Below are positions 26,145 through 39,017 of a stretch of 64,000 nt of DNA, piece after piece. Location of the stretch: NCBI GenBank assembly GCA_023053545.1, contig JAKZAN010000039.1, positions 449,001-513,000 of the forward strand. The letters are read 5' to 3'. Positions within the stretch are counted from its first letter, which is position 1; each line of letters opens with the position of its first letter. The notes under the pieces are model-generated. The model had not been told where the DNA came from and did no database searches. It was given only the letters and a program-made list of their open reading frames with translations. Source of the DNA: Lepidurus packardi (Eukaryota > Arthropoda > Branchiopoda > Notostraca > Triopsidae). Made by a program: the position numbers and the translations under genes.

Positions 26145-29100
26145 TTAATTAATTCCTTACGGACTGAATTAATTTCATACGGACTGAATTAATTCATTAC
26201 GGACTTAATTAATCGATTACGGACTGAATTAATTCCTTACGCACTGAACTTATTCCTTACGGACTGAATTAATTCCTTACGGACTGAATTAATACCTTAC
26301 GGACTGAATTAAATCCTTACGGACTGAATTAATTCCTTACGGACTGAATTAATTCCTTACGGACTGAATTAATTCCTTACTGACTGAATTAATTCCTTAC
26401 GGACTGAATTAATTCCTTACGGACTGAATTAATTCCTTACGGACTGAATTAATTCCTTACGGACTTAATTAATTCCTTACGTACTTAATTAATTCCTTAC
26501 GGTCTGAATTAATTCCGTACGGATTTTATTAATTCCTCACGGACTGAATTAATTCCGTACGGATTTTATTAATTCCTTACGTACTTAATTAATTCCTTAC
26601 GGTCTGAATTAATTCCGTACGGATTTTATTAATTCCTTACGGACTGAATTTATTCATTACGGACTTAATTAATCCATTACGGATTGAATTATTTCTTTAC
26701 GAACTGAAGTTATTCCTTACGGACTGAATTAATTACTTACGGAATGAATTATTTCCTTACGTACTGAACTTATTCCTTACGGACTGAATTAATTCCTTAC
26801 GGACTGAATTAATTCCTTACGGACTGAATTAATTCCTTACGGACTGAATTAATACCTTACGGACTGAATTAAATCCTTACGGACTGAATTAATTCCTTAC
26901 GGACTGAATTAATTCCTTACGGACTGAATTAATTCCTTACTGACTGAATTAATTCCTTACTGACTGAATTAATTCCTTACGGACTGAATTAATTCCTTAC
27001 GGACTGAATTAATTCCTTACGGACTGAATTAATTCCTTACGGACTGAATTAATTCCTTACGGACTTAATTAATTCCTTACGTACTTTATTAATTCCTTAC
27101 GGTCTGAATTAATTCCGTACGGATTTTATTAATTCCTTACGGACTGAATCAATTCCGTACAGATTTTATTAATTCCTTACGGACTGAATAAATTCCTTAC
27201 GAACTGAATTAATTCCGTACGGATTTTATTAATTCCTTACGGAATGAATTAATTCATTACGGACTGAATTAATTTCTTACGGACTGAATTAATTCCTTAC
27301 GGACTGAATTAATTCCTTAATTAATTCATTACGGACTGAATTAATTTCATACGGACTGAATTAATTCATTACGGACTTAATTAATCGATTACGGTCTGAA
27401 TTAATTCCGTACGGATTTTATTAATTCCTCACGGACTGAATTAATTCCGTACGGATTTTATTAATTCCTTACGTACTTAATTAATTCCTTACGGTCTGAA
27501 TTAAATCCGTACGGATTTTATTAATTCCTTACGGACTGAATTTATTCATTACGGACTTAATTAATCCATTACGGATTGAATTATTTCTTTACGTACTAAA
27601 GTTATTCCTTACGGACTGAATTAATTACTTACGGACTGAATTAATTCCTTACGGACTGAATTAATTCCTTACGGACTGAATTAATTCCTTACTGACTGAA
27701 TTAATTCCTTACGGACTGAATTAATTCCTTACGGACTGAATTAATTCCTTACGGACTGAATTAATTCCTTACGGACTTAATTAATTCCTTACGTACTTAA
27801 TTAATTCCTTACGGTCTGAATTAATTCCGTACGGATTTTATTAATTCCTCACGGACTGAATTAATTCCGTACGGATTTTATTAATTCCTTACGTACTTAA
27901 TTAATTCCTTACGGTCTGAATTAATTCCGTACGGATTTTATTAATTCCTTACGGACTGAATTTATTCATTACGGACTTAATTAATCCATTACGGATTGAA
28001 TTATTTCTTTACGTACTGAAGTTATTCCTTACGGACTGAATTAATTACTTACGGAATGAATTATTTCCTTACGTACTGAACTTATTCCTTACGGACTGAA
28101 TTAATTCCTTACGGACTGAATTAATTCCTTACGGACTGAATTAATTCCTTACGGACTGAATTAATACCTTACGGACTGAATTAAATCCTTACGGACTGAA
28201 TTAATTCCTTACGGACTGAATTAATTCCTTACGGACTGAATTAATTCCTTACTGACTGAATTAATTCCTTACTGACTGAATTAATTCCTTACGGACTGAA
28301 TTAATTCCTTACGGACTGAATTAATTCCTTACGGACTGAATTAATTCCTTACGGACTGAATTAATTCCTTACGGACTTAATTAATTCCTTACGTACTTTA
28401 TTAATTCCTTACGGTCTGAATTAATTCCGTACGGATTTTATTAATTCCTTACGGACTGAATCAATTCCGTACAGATTTTATTAATTCCTTACGGACTGAA
28501 TAAATTCCTTACGAACTGAATTAATTCCGTACGGATTTTATTAATTCCTTACGGAATGAATTAATTCATTACGGACTGAATTAATTTCTTACGGACTGAA
28601 TTAATTCCTTACGGACTGAATTAATTCCTTAATTAATTCATTACGGACTGAATTAATTTCATACGGACTGAATTAATTCATTACGGACTTAATTAATCTA
28701 TTACGGTCTGAATTAATTCCGTACGGATTTTATTAATTCCTCACGGACTGAATTAATTCCGTACGGATTTTATTAATTCCTTACGTACTTAATTAATTCC
28801 TTACGGTCTGAATTAAATCCGTACGGATTTTATTAATTCCTTACGGACTGAATTTATTCATTACGGACTTAATTAATCCATTACGGATTGAATTATTTCT
28901 TTACGTACTAAAGTTATTCCTTACGGACTGAATTAATTACTTACGGACTGAATTATTTCCTTACGTACTGAACTTATTCCTTACGGACTGAATTAATTCC
29001 TTACGGACTGAATTAATTCCTTACGGACTGAATTAATTCCTTACGGACTGAATTAATACCTTACGGACTGAATTTAATCCTTACGGACTGAATTAATTCC

Positions 29101-30120
29101 TTACGGACTGAATTAATTCCTTACGGACTGAATTAATTCCTTACTGACTGAATTAATTCCTTACGGACTTAATTAATTCCTTACGTACTTTATTAATTCC
29201 TTACGGTCTGAATTAATTCCGTACGGATTTTATTAATTCCTTACGGACTGAATTAATTCCGTACGGATTTTATTAATTCATTACGGACTGAATTAATTCC
29301 TTACTGACTGAATTAATTCATTACAGACTGAATTAATTCCTTACGGACTGAATTAATTCCTAACGGACAGAATTAATTTCATACGGACTGAATTAATTCA
29401 TTACGGACTTAAATAATCGATTACGGACTGAATTAATTCCTTACGTACTGAACTTATTCCTTACGGACTGAATTAATTCCTTACGGACTGAATTAATTCC
29501 TTACGGACTGAATTAATTCCTTACGGACTGAATTAATACCTTACGGACTGAATTAAATCCTTACGGACTGAATTAATTCCTTACGGACTGAATTAATTCC
29601 TTACGGACTGAATTAATTCCTTACGGACTGAATTAATTCCTTACGGACTGAATTAATTCCTTACGGACTGAATTAATTCCTTACGGACTGAATTAATTCC
29701 TTACGGACTGAATTAATTCCTTACGGACTGAATTAATTCCTTACGGACTGAATTAATTCTTTACTGACTGAATTAATTCCTTACGGACTGAATTAATTCC
29801 TTACGGACTGAATTAATTCCTTACTGACTGAATTAATTCCTTACGGACTTAATTAATTCCTTACGTACTTTATTAATTCCTTACGGTCTGAATTAATTCC
29901 GTACGGATTTTATTAATTCCTTACGGACTGAATTAATTCCGTACGGATTTTATTAATTCCTTACGGACTTAATAAATTCCTTACGAACTGAATTAATTCC
30001 GTACGGATTTTATTAATTCCTTACGGACTGAATTAATTCATTACGGACTGAATTAATTCCTTACTGACTGAATTAATTCATTACGGACTGAATTAATTCC
30101 TTACGGACTGAATTAATTCC
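26145..30120 (+). repeat. Domain 2 block with a 1,312-bp tandem unit
   Basis: The cassette at 26,145 (1,172 bp) carries a rare ACGCACTGAACTTATTCC monomer (about 26,240). The next two, at 27,317 and 28,629, are tandem copies offset by 1,312 bp that open TTAATTAATTCATTACGG. In both, the ATCGA monomer is followed directly by ACGGTCTG. One visible difference is AATCGATTACGG (27,386) against AATCTATTACGG (28,698). The second copy follows the first to about 29,000 and then enters a C-type series. Near 29,360 an anchor is missing: TAACGGACAG leads directly to ATTTCATACGG, which explains the long 1,492-bp spacing. Confidence 0.82.
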
Positions 30121-31736
30121 TTAATTAATTCCTTACGGACTGAATTAATTCCTTACGGACTGAATTAATTCCTTACTGACTGAATTAATTCCTTACGGAC
30201 TTAATTAATTCCTTACGTACTTTATTAATTCCTTACGGTCTGAATTAATTCCGTACGGATTTTATTAATTCCTTACGGACTGAATTAATTCCGTACGGAT
30301 TTTATTAATTCCTTACGGACTGAATTAATTCATTACGGACTGAATTAATTCCTTACTGACTGAATTAATTCATTACGGACTGAATTAATTCCTTACGGAC
30401 TGAATTAATTCCTTAATTAATTCCTTACGGACTGAATTAATTTCATACGGACTGAATTAATTCATTACGGACTTAATTAATCGATTACGGACTGAATTAA
30501 TTCCTTACGCACTGAACTTATTCCTTACGGACTGAATTAATTCCTTACGGACTGAATTAATACCTTACGGACTGAATTAAATCCTTACGGACTGAATTAA
30601 TTCCTTACGGACTGAATTAATTCCTTAATTAATTCCTTACGGACTGAATTAATTTCATACGGACTGAATTAATTCATTACGGACTTAATTAATCGATTAC
30701 GGACTGAATTAATTCCTTACGCACTGAACTTATTCCTTACGGACTGAATTAATTCCTTACGGACTGAATTAATACCTTACGGACTGAATTAAATCCTTAC
30801 GGACTGAATTAATTCCTTACGGACTGAATTAATTCCTTACGGACTGAATTAATTCCTTACTGACTGAATTAATTCCTTACGGACTGAATTAATTCCTTAC
30901 GGACTGAATTAATTCCTTACGGACTGAATTAATTCCTTACGGACTTAATTAATTCCTTACGTACTTAATTAATTCCTTACGGTCTGAATTAATTCCGTAC
31001 GGATTTTATTAATTCCTCACGGACTGAATTAATTCCGTACGGATTTTATTAATTCCTTACGTACTTAATTAATTCCTTACGGTCTGAATTAATTCCGTAC
31101 GGATTTTATTAATTCCTTACGGACTGAATTTATTCATTACGGACTTAATTAATCCATTACGGATTGAATTATTTCTTTACGTACTGAAGTTATTCCTTAC
31201 GGACTGAATTAATTCCTTACGGACTGAATTAATTCCTTACGGACTGAATTAATTCCTTACGGACTGAATTAATAACTTACGGACTGAATTAAATCCTTAC
31301 GGACTGAATTAATTCCTTACGGACTGAATTAATTCCTTACGGACGTAATTAATTCCTTACTGACTGAATTAATTCCTTACTGACTGAATTAATTCCTTAC
31401 GGACTGAATTAATTCCTTACGGACTGAATTAATTCCTTACGGACTGAATTAATTCCTTACGGACTGAATTAATTCCTTACGGACTTAATTAATTCCTTAC
31501 GTACTTTATTAATTCCTTACGGTCTGAATTAATTCCGTACGGATTTTATTAATTCCTTACGGACTGAATCAATTCCGTACAGATTTTATTAATTCCTTAC
31601 GGACTGAATAAATTCCTTACGAACTGAATTAATTCCGTACGGATTTTATTAATTCCTTACAGAATGAATTAATTCATTACGGACTGAATTAATTTCTTAC
31701 GGACTGAATTAATTCCTTACGGACTGAATTAATTCC
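30121..31736 (+). repeat. Domain 2 block with short 292- and 212-bp cassettes
   Basis: Anchors at 30,121, 30,413 and 30,625 are closely spaced. The 212-bp cassette is an exact-looking tandem duplication of the opening series: both 30,413 and 30,625 are followed by the rare ACGCACTGAACTTATTCC monomer (about 30,508 and 30,720) also found at 26,240. From 30,625 the series parallels that at 26,145 (offset 4,480) but is 60 bp shorter to the next anchor (1,112 against 1,172). Confidence 0.8.
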
Positions 31737-34700
31737 TTAATTAATTCATTACTGACTGAATTAATTTCATACGGACTGAATTAATTCATTACGGACTTAA
31801 TTAATCGATTACGGACTGAATTAATTCCTTACGTACTGAACTTATTCCTTACGGACTGAATTAATTCCTTACGGACTGAATAAATACCTTACGGACTGAA
31901 TTAAATCCTTACGGATGAATTAATTCCTTACGGACTGAATTAATTCCTTACGGTCTGAATTAATTCCGTACGGATTTTATTAATTCCTTACGGACTGAAT
32001 CAATTCCGTACAGATTTTATTAATTCCTTACGGACTGAATAAATTCCTTACGAACTGAATTAATTCCGTACGGATTTTATTAATTCCTTACGGAATGAAT
32101 TAATTCATTACGGACTGAATTAATTTCTTACGGACTGAATTAATTCCTTACGGACTGAATTAATTCCTTAATTAATTCATTACTGACTGAATTAATTTCA
32201 TACGGACTGAATTAATTCATTACGGACTTAATTAATCGATTACGGACTGAATTAATTCCTTACGTACTGCACTTATTCCTTACGGACTGAATTAATTCCT
32301 TACGGACTGAATTAATACCTTACGGACTGAATTAAATCCTTACGGATGAATTAATTCCTTACGGACTGAATTAATTCCTTACGGACTGAATTAATTCCTT
32401 ACTGACTGAATTAATTCCTTACGGACTGAATTAATTCCTTACGGACTGAATTAATTCCTTACGGACTGAATTAATTCCTTACGGACTTAATTAATTCCTT
32501 ACGTACTTAATTAATTCCTTACGGTCTGAAATAATTCCGTACGGATTTTATTAATTCCTTACGGACTGAATTAATTCATTACGGACTTAATTAATCCAAT
32601 ACGGACTGAATTATTTCCTTACGTACTGAAGTTATTCCTTACGGCCTGAATTAATTCCTTACGTACTGAAATAATTCCTTACGGACTGAATTAATTCCTT
32701 ACGGACTGAATTAATTCCGTACGGACTGAATTAATTCCTTAATTAATTCCTTACGGACTGAATTAATTTCATACGGACTGAATTAATTCATTACGGACTT
32801 AATTAATCGATTACGGACTGAATTAATTCCTTACGTACTGAACTTATTCCTTACGGACTGAATTAATTCCTTACGGACTGAATTAATTCCTTACGGACTG
32901 AATTAATTCCCTACGGACTGAATTAATACCTTACGGACTGAATTAAATCCTTACGGACTGAATTAATTCCATACGGACTGAATTAATTCCTTACGGACTG
33001 AAATAATTCCTTACAGACTGAATTAAATCCTTACGGACTGAATTAATTCCTTTCGGACTGAATTAGTTCCTTAAGGGCTGAATTAATTCCTTACGGACTG
33101 AATTAATTCCTTTCGGACTTAGTTAATTCCTTACGTACTTAATTAATTCCTTACGGTCTGAATTAATTCCTTACGGACTGAATTAATTCCTTACGGACTG
33201 AATTAATTCCTTACGGACTGAATTAATTCCTTACGGACTTAATTAATTCCTTACGTACTTAATTAATTCCTTACGGTCTGAATTAATTCCGTACGGATTT
33301 TATTAATTCCTTACGGACTGAATCAATTCCGTACAGATTTTATTAATTCCTTACGGACTGAATAAATTCCTTACGAACTGAATTAATTCCGTACGGATTT
33401 TATTAATTCCTTACGGACTGAATTAATTCATTACGGACTGAATTAATTTCTTACGGACTGAATTAATTCCTTACGGACTGAATTAATTCCTTAATTAATT
33501 CATTACGGACTGAATTAATTTCATACGGACTGAATTAATTCATTACGGACTTAATTAATCGATTACGGACTGAATTAATTCCTTACGTACTGAACTTATT
33601 CCTTACGGACTGAATTAATTCCTTACGGACTGAATTAATACCTTACGGACTGAATTAAATCCTTACGGATGAATTAATTCCTTACTGACTGAATTAATTC
33701 CTTACGGACTGAATTAATTCCTTACGGACTGAATTAATTCCTTACGGACTGAATTAATTCCTTACGGACTTAATTAATTCCTTACGTACTTAATTAATTC
33801 CTTACGGTCTGAATTAATTCCGTACGGATTTTATTAATTCCTTACGGACTGAATTAATTCATTACGGACTTAATTAATCCAATACGGACTGAATTATTTC
33901 CTTACGTACTGAAGTTATTCCTTACGGACTGAATTAATTCCTTACGTACTGAAATAATTCCTTACGGACTGAATTAATTCCTAACGGACTGAATTAATTC
34001 CTTACGGACTGAATTAATTCCTTAATTAATTCCTTACGGACTGAATTAATTTCATACGGACTGAATTAATTCATTACGGACTTAATTAATCGATTACGGA
34101 CTGAATTAATTCCTTACGTACTGAACTTATTCCTTACGGACTGAATTAATTCCTTACGGACTGAATTAATTCCTTACGGACTGAATTAATTCCCTACGGA
34201 CTGAATTAATACCTTACGGACTGAATTAAATCCTTACGGACTGAATTAATTCCTTACGGACTGAATTAATTCCTTACGTACTTAATTAATTCCTTACGGT
34301 CTGAATTAATTCCTTACGGACTGAATTAATTCCTTACGGACTGAATTAATTCCTTACGGACTGAATTAATTCCTTACGGACTGAATTAATTCCTTACGGA
34401 CTTAATTAATTCCTTACGTACTTAATTAATTCCTTACGGTCTGAATTAATTCCGTACGGATTTTATTAATTCCTTACGGACTGAATTAATTCCGTACGGA
34501 TTTTATTAATTCCTTACGGACTGAATAAATTCCTTACGAACTGAATTAATTCCGTACGGATTTTATTAATTCCTTACGGACTGAATTAATTCATTACGGA
34601 CTTAATTAATCCATTACGGACTGAATTATTTCCTTACGTACTGAAGTTATTCCTTACGGACTGAATTAATTCCTTACGTACTGAAATAATTTCTTACGGA

Positions 34701-34753
34701 CTGAATTAATTCCTTACGGACTGAATTAATTCCTTACGGACTGAATTAATTCC
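31737..34753 (+). repeat. Domain 2 block marked by a 19-bp ACGGATGAATT monomer
   Basis: Cassettes at 31,737 (431 bp), 32,168 (571), 32,739 (752), 33,491 (531) and 34,022 (732). Three contain a one-base-short monomer TTACGGATGAATTAATTCC directly after an AAATCC monomer, near 31,911, 32,340 and 33,666. This accounts for spacings of 20n+11 and shows those three share descent. At 33,045-33,125 the first B-type signature appears (TTTCGG, GTTCCTTAAGG, TTTCGGACTTAG). Confidence 0.82.
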
Positions 34754-37700
34754 TTAATTAATTCCTTACGGACTGAATTAATTTCATACGGACTGAATTA
34801 ATTCATTACGGACTTAATTAATCGATTACGGACTGAATTAATTCCTTACGTACTGAACTTATTCCTTACGGACTGAATTAATTCCTTACGGACTGAATTA
34901 ATTCCTTACGGACTGAATTAATACCTTACGGACTGAATTAATACCTTACGGACTGAATTAAATCCTTACGGACTGTATTAATTCCTTACGGACTGAATTA
35001 ATTCCTTACGGACTGAAATAATTCCTTACTGACTGAATTAAATCCTTACGGACTGAATTAATTCCTTTCGGACTGAATTAGTTCCTTAAGGACTGAATTA
35101 ATTCCTTACGGACTGAAATAATTCCTTTCGGACTTAGTTAATCCCTTACGTACTTAATTAATTCCTTACGGTCTGAATTAATTCCGTACGGATTTTATTA
35201 ATTCCTTACGGACTGAATTAATTCATTACGGACTGAAGAAATTCCTTACGAACTGAATTAATTCCGTACGGATTTTATTAATTTCTTACGGACTGAATTA
35301 ATTCATTACGGACTGAAATAATTCCTTACGGACTGAATTAATTCATTACGGACTGAATTAATTCCTTAATTAATTCCTTACGGACTGAATTAATTTCATA
35401 CGGACTGAATTAATTCATTACGGACTGAATTAATTCCTTACGGACTGAATTAATTCCTTACGGACTGAATTAATACCTTACGGACTGAATTAAATCCTTA
35501 CGGACTGAATTAATTCCTTACGGACTGAATTAATTCCTTACGGACTGAATTAATTCCTTACTGACTGAATTAATTCCTTACTGACTGAATTAATTCCTTA
35601 CGGACTGAATTAATTCCTTACGGACTTAATTAATTCCTTACGGACTGAATTAATTCCTTACGGACTGAATTAATTCCTTACGGACTTAATTAATTCCTTA
35701 CGTACTTTATTAATTCCTTACGGTCTGAATTAATTCCGTACGGATTTTATTAATTCCTTACGGACTGAATCAATTCCGTACAGATTTTATTAATTCCTTA
35801 CGGACTGAATAAATTCCTTACGAACTGAATTAATTCCGTACGGATTTTATTAATTCCTTACGGACTGAATTAATTCATTACGGACTGAATTAATTCCTTA
35901 CGGACTGAATTAATTCCTTACGGACTGAATTAATTCCTTACGGACTGAATTAATTCCTTAATTAATTCCTTACGGACTGAATTAATTTCATACGGACTGA
36001 ATTAATTCATTACGGACTTAATTAATCGATTACGGACTGAAATAATTCCTTACGTACTGAACTTATTCCTTACGGACTGAATTAATTCCTTACGGACTGA
36101 ATTAATTCCTTACGGACTGAATTAATTCCTTACTGACTGAATTAATTCCTTACGGACTGAATTAATTCCTTACGGACTGAATTAATTCCTTACGGACTTA
36201 ATTAATTCCTTACGGACTTAATTAATTCCTTACGTACTTAATTAATTCCTTACGGTCTGAATTAATTCCGTACGGATTTTATTCATTCCTTACGGACTGA
36301 ATTAATTCATTACGGACTTAATTAATCCATTACGGACTGAATTATTTCCTTACGTACTGAAGTTATTCCTTACGGACTGAATTAATTCCTTACGTACTGA
36401 AATAATTCCTTACGGACTGAATTAATTCCTTACGGACTGAATTAATTCCTTACGGACTGAATTAATTCCTTAATTAATTCCTTACGGACTGAATTAATTT
36501 CATACGGACTGAATTAATTCATTACGGAATTAATTAATCGATTACGGACTGAATTAATTCCTTACGTATTGAACTTATTCCTTACGGACTGAATTAATTC
36601 CTTACGGACTGAATTAATTCCTTACGGACTGAATTAATTCCTTACGGACTGAATTAATACCTTACGGACTGAATTAAATCCTTACGGACTGAATTAATTC
36701 CTTACGGACTGAATTAATTCCTTACGGACTGAATTAATTCCTTTCGGACTGAATTAGTTCCTTAAGGACTGAATTAATTCCTTACGGACTGAATTAATTC
36801 CTTTCGGACTTAGTTAATTCCTTACGTACTTAATTAATTCCTTACGGTTTGAATTAATTCCGTACGGATTTTATTAATTCCTTACGGACTGAATTAATTC
36901 ATTACGGACTGAAGAAATTCCTTACGAACTGAATTAATTCCGTACGGATTTTATTATTTCCTTACGGACTGAATTAATTCATTACGGACTGAAATAATTC
37001 CTTACGGACTGAATTAATTCATTACGGACTGAATTAATTCCTTAATTAATTCCTTATGGACTGAATTAATTTCATTCGGACTGAATTAATTCATTACGGA
37101 CTTAATTAATCGATTACGGACTGAATTAATTCCTTACGGACTGAATTAATTCCTTACGGACTGAATTAATTCCTTACGGACTGAATTAATTCCTTACGGA
37201 CTGAATTAATACCTTACGGACTGAATTATTTAATTACGGACTGAATTAATTCCTTACGGACTGAATTAATACCTTACGGACTGAATTAATTCCTTACGGA
37301 CTGAATTAATTCCTTACGGACTGAATTAATTCCTTACGGACTGAATTAATTCCTTACGGACTGAATTAATTCCTTACGGACTGAATTAATTCCTTACGGA
37401 CTTAATTAATTCCTTACGTACTTAATTAATTCCTTACGGTCTGAATTAATTCCGTACGGATTTTATTAATTTCTTACGGACTGAATTAATTCCGTACGGA
37501 TTTTATTAATTCCTTACGGACTGAATAAATTCCTTACGAACTGAATTAATTCCGTACGGATTTTATTAATTACTTACGGACTGAATTAATTCATTACGGA
37601 CTTAATTAATCCATTACGGACTGAATTATTTCCTTACGTACTGAAGTTATTCCTTACGGACTGAATTAATTCCTTACGTACTGAAATAATTCCTTACGAA

Positions 37701-39017
37701 CTGAATTAATTCCTTACGGACTGAATTAATTCCTTACGTACTGAAATAATTCCTTACGAACTGAATTAATTCCTTACGGACTGAATTAATTCCTTACGGA
37801 CTGAATTAATTCCTTAATTAATTCCTTACGGACTGAATTAATTTCATGCGGACTGAATTAATTCATTACGGACTTAATTAATCGATTACGGACTGAATTA
37901 ATTCCTTACGGACTGAACTTATTCCTTACGGACTGAATTAATTCCTTACGGACTGAATTAATACCTTACGGACTGAATTAAATCCTTACGGACTGAATTA
38001 ATTCCTTACGGACTGAATTAATTCCTTACGGACTGAAATAATACCTTACTGACTGAATTAAATCCTTACGGACTGAATTAATTCCTTTCGGACTGAATTA
38101 GTTCCTTAAGGACTGAATTAATTCCTTACGGACTGAATTAATTCCTTTCGGACTTAGTTAATTCCTTACGTACTTAATTAATTCCTTACGGTCTGAATTA
38201 ATTCCGTACGGATTTTATTAATTCCTTACGGACTGAATTAATTCATTACGGACTGAAGAAATTCCTTACGAACTGAATTAATTCCGTACGGATTTTATTA
38301 ATTCCTTACGGACTGAATTAATTCATTACGGACTCAAATAATTCCTTACGGACTGAATTAATTCATTACGGACTGAATTAATTCTTTAATTAATTCCTTA
38401 CGGACTGAATTAATTTCATACGGACTGAATTAATTCATTACGGACTGAACTTATTCCTTATGGACTGAATTAATTCCTTACGGACTGAATTAATACCTTA
38501 CGGACTGAATTAAATCCTTACGGACTGAATTAATTCCTTACGGACTGAATTAATTCCTTACGGACTGAATTAATAACTTACTGACTGAATTAATTCCTTA
38601 CGGACTGAATTAATTCCTTACGGACTGAATTAATTCCTTACGGACTGAATTAATTCCTTACCGACTTAATTAATTCCTTACGTACTTAATTAATTCCTTA
38701 CGGTCTGAATTAATTCCGTACGGATTTTATTAATTCCTCACGGACTGAATTAATTCCGTACGGATTTTATTAATTCCTTACGTACTTAATTAATTCCTTA
38801 CTGTCTGAATTAATTCCGTACGGATTTTATTAATTCCTTACGGACTGAATTTATTCATTACGGACTTAATTAATCCATTACGGATTGAATTATTTCTTTA
38901 CGTACTGAAGTTATTCCTTACGGACTGAATTAATTACTTACGGACTGAATTATTTCCTTACGTACTGAAATAATTCCTTACGGACAGAATTAATTCCTTA
39001 CGGACTGAATTAATTCC
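34754..39017 (+). repeat. Domain 2 block where B and D cassettes first alternate
   Basis: Cassettes start at 34,754 (612 bp, B), 35,366 (592, C-like), 35,958 (512, partial), 36,470 (572, B), 37,042 (772, D), 37,814 (572, B) and 38,386 (632, A ending). B cassettes run TTTCGG, TTAAGG, TTTCGGACTTAG, ACGGTCTG, GTACGGATTTT, GAAGAAATTCC, ACGAACTG and AAATAATTCC to the next anchor. The D opening (TTATGGACTG then CATTCGG) at 37,042 follows a B cassette, as at every later D opening. Near 37,680-37,760 a local 60-bp duplication repeats the AAATAATTCC, ACGAACTG, canonical series. Confidence 0.8.
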
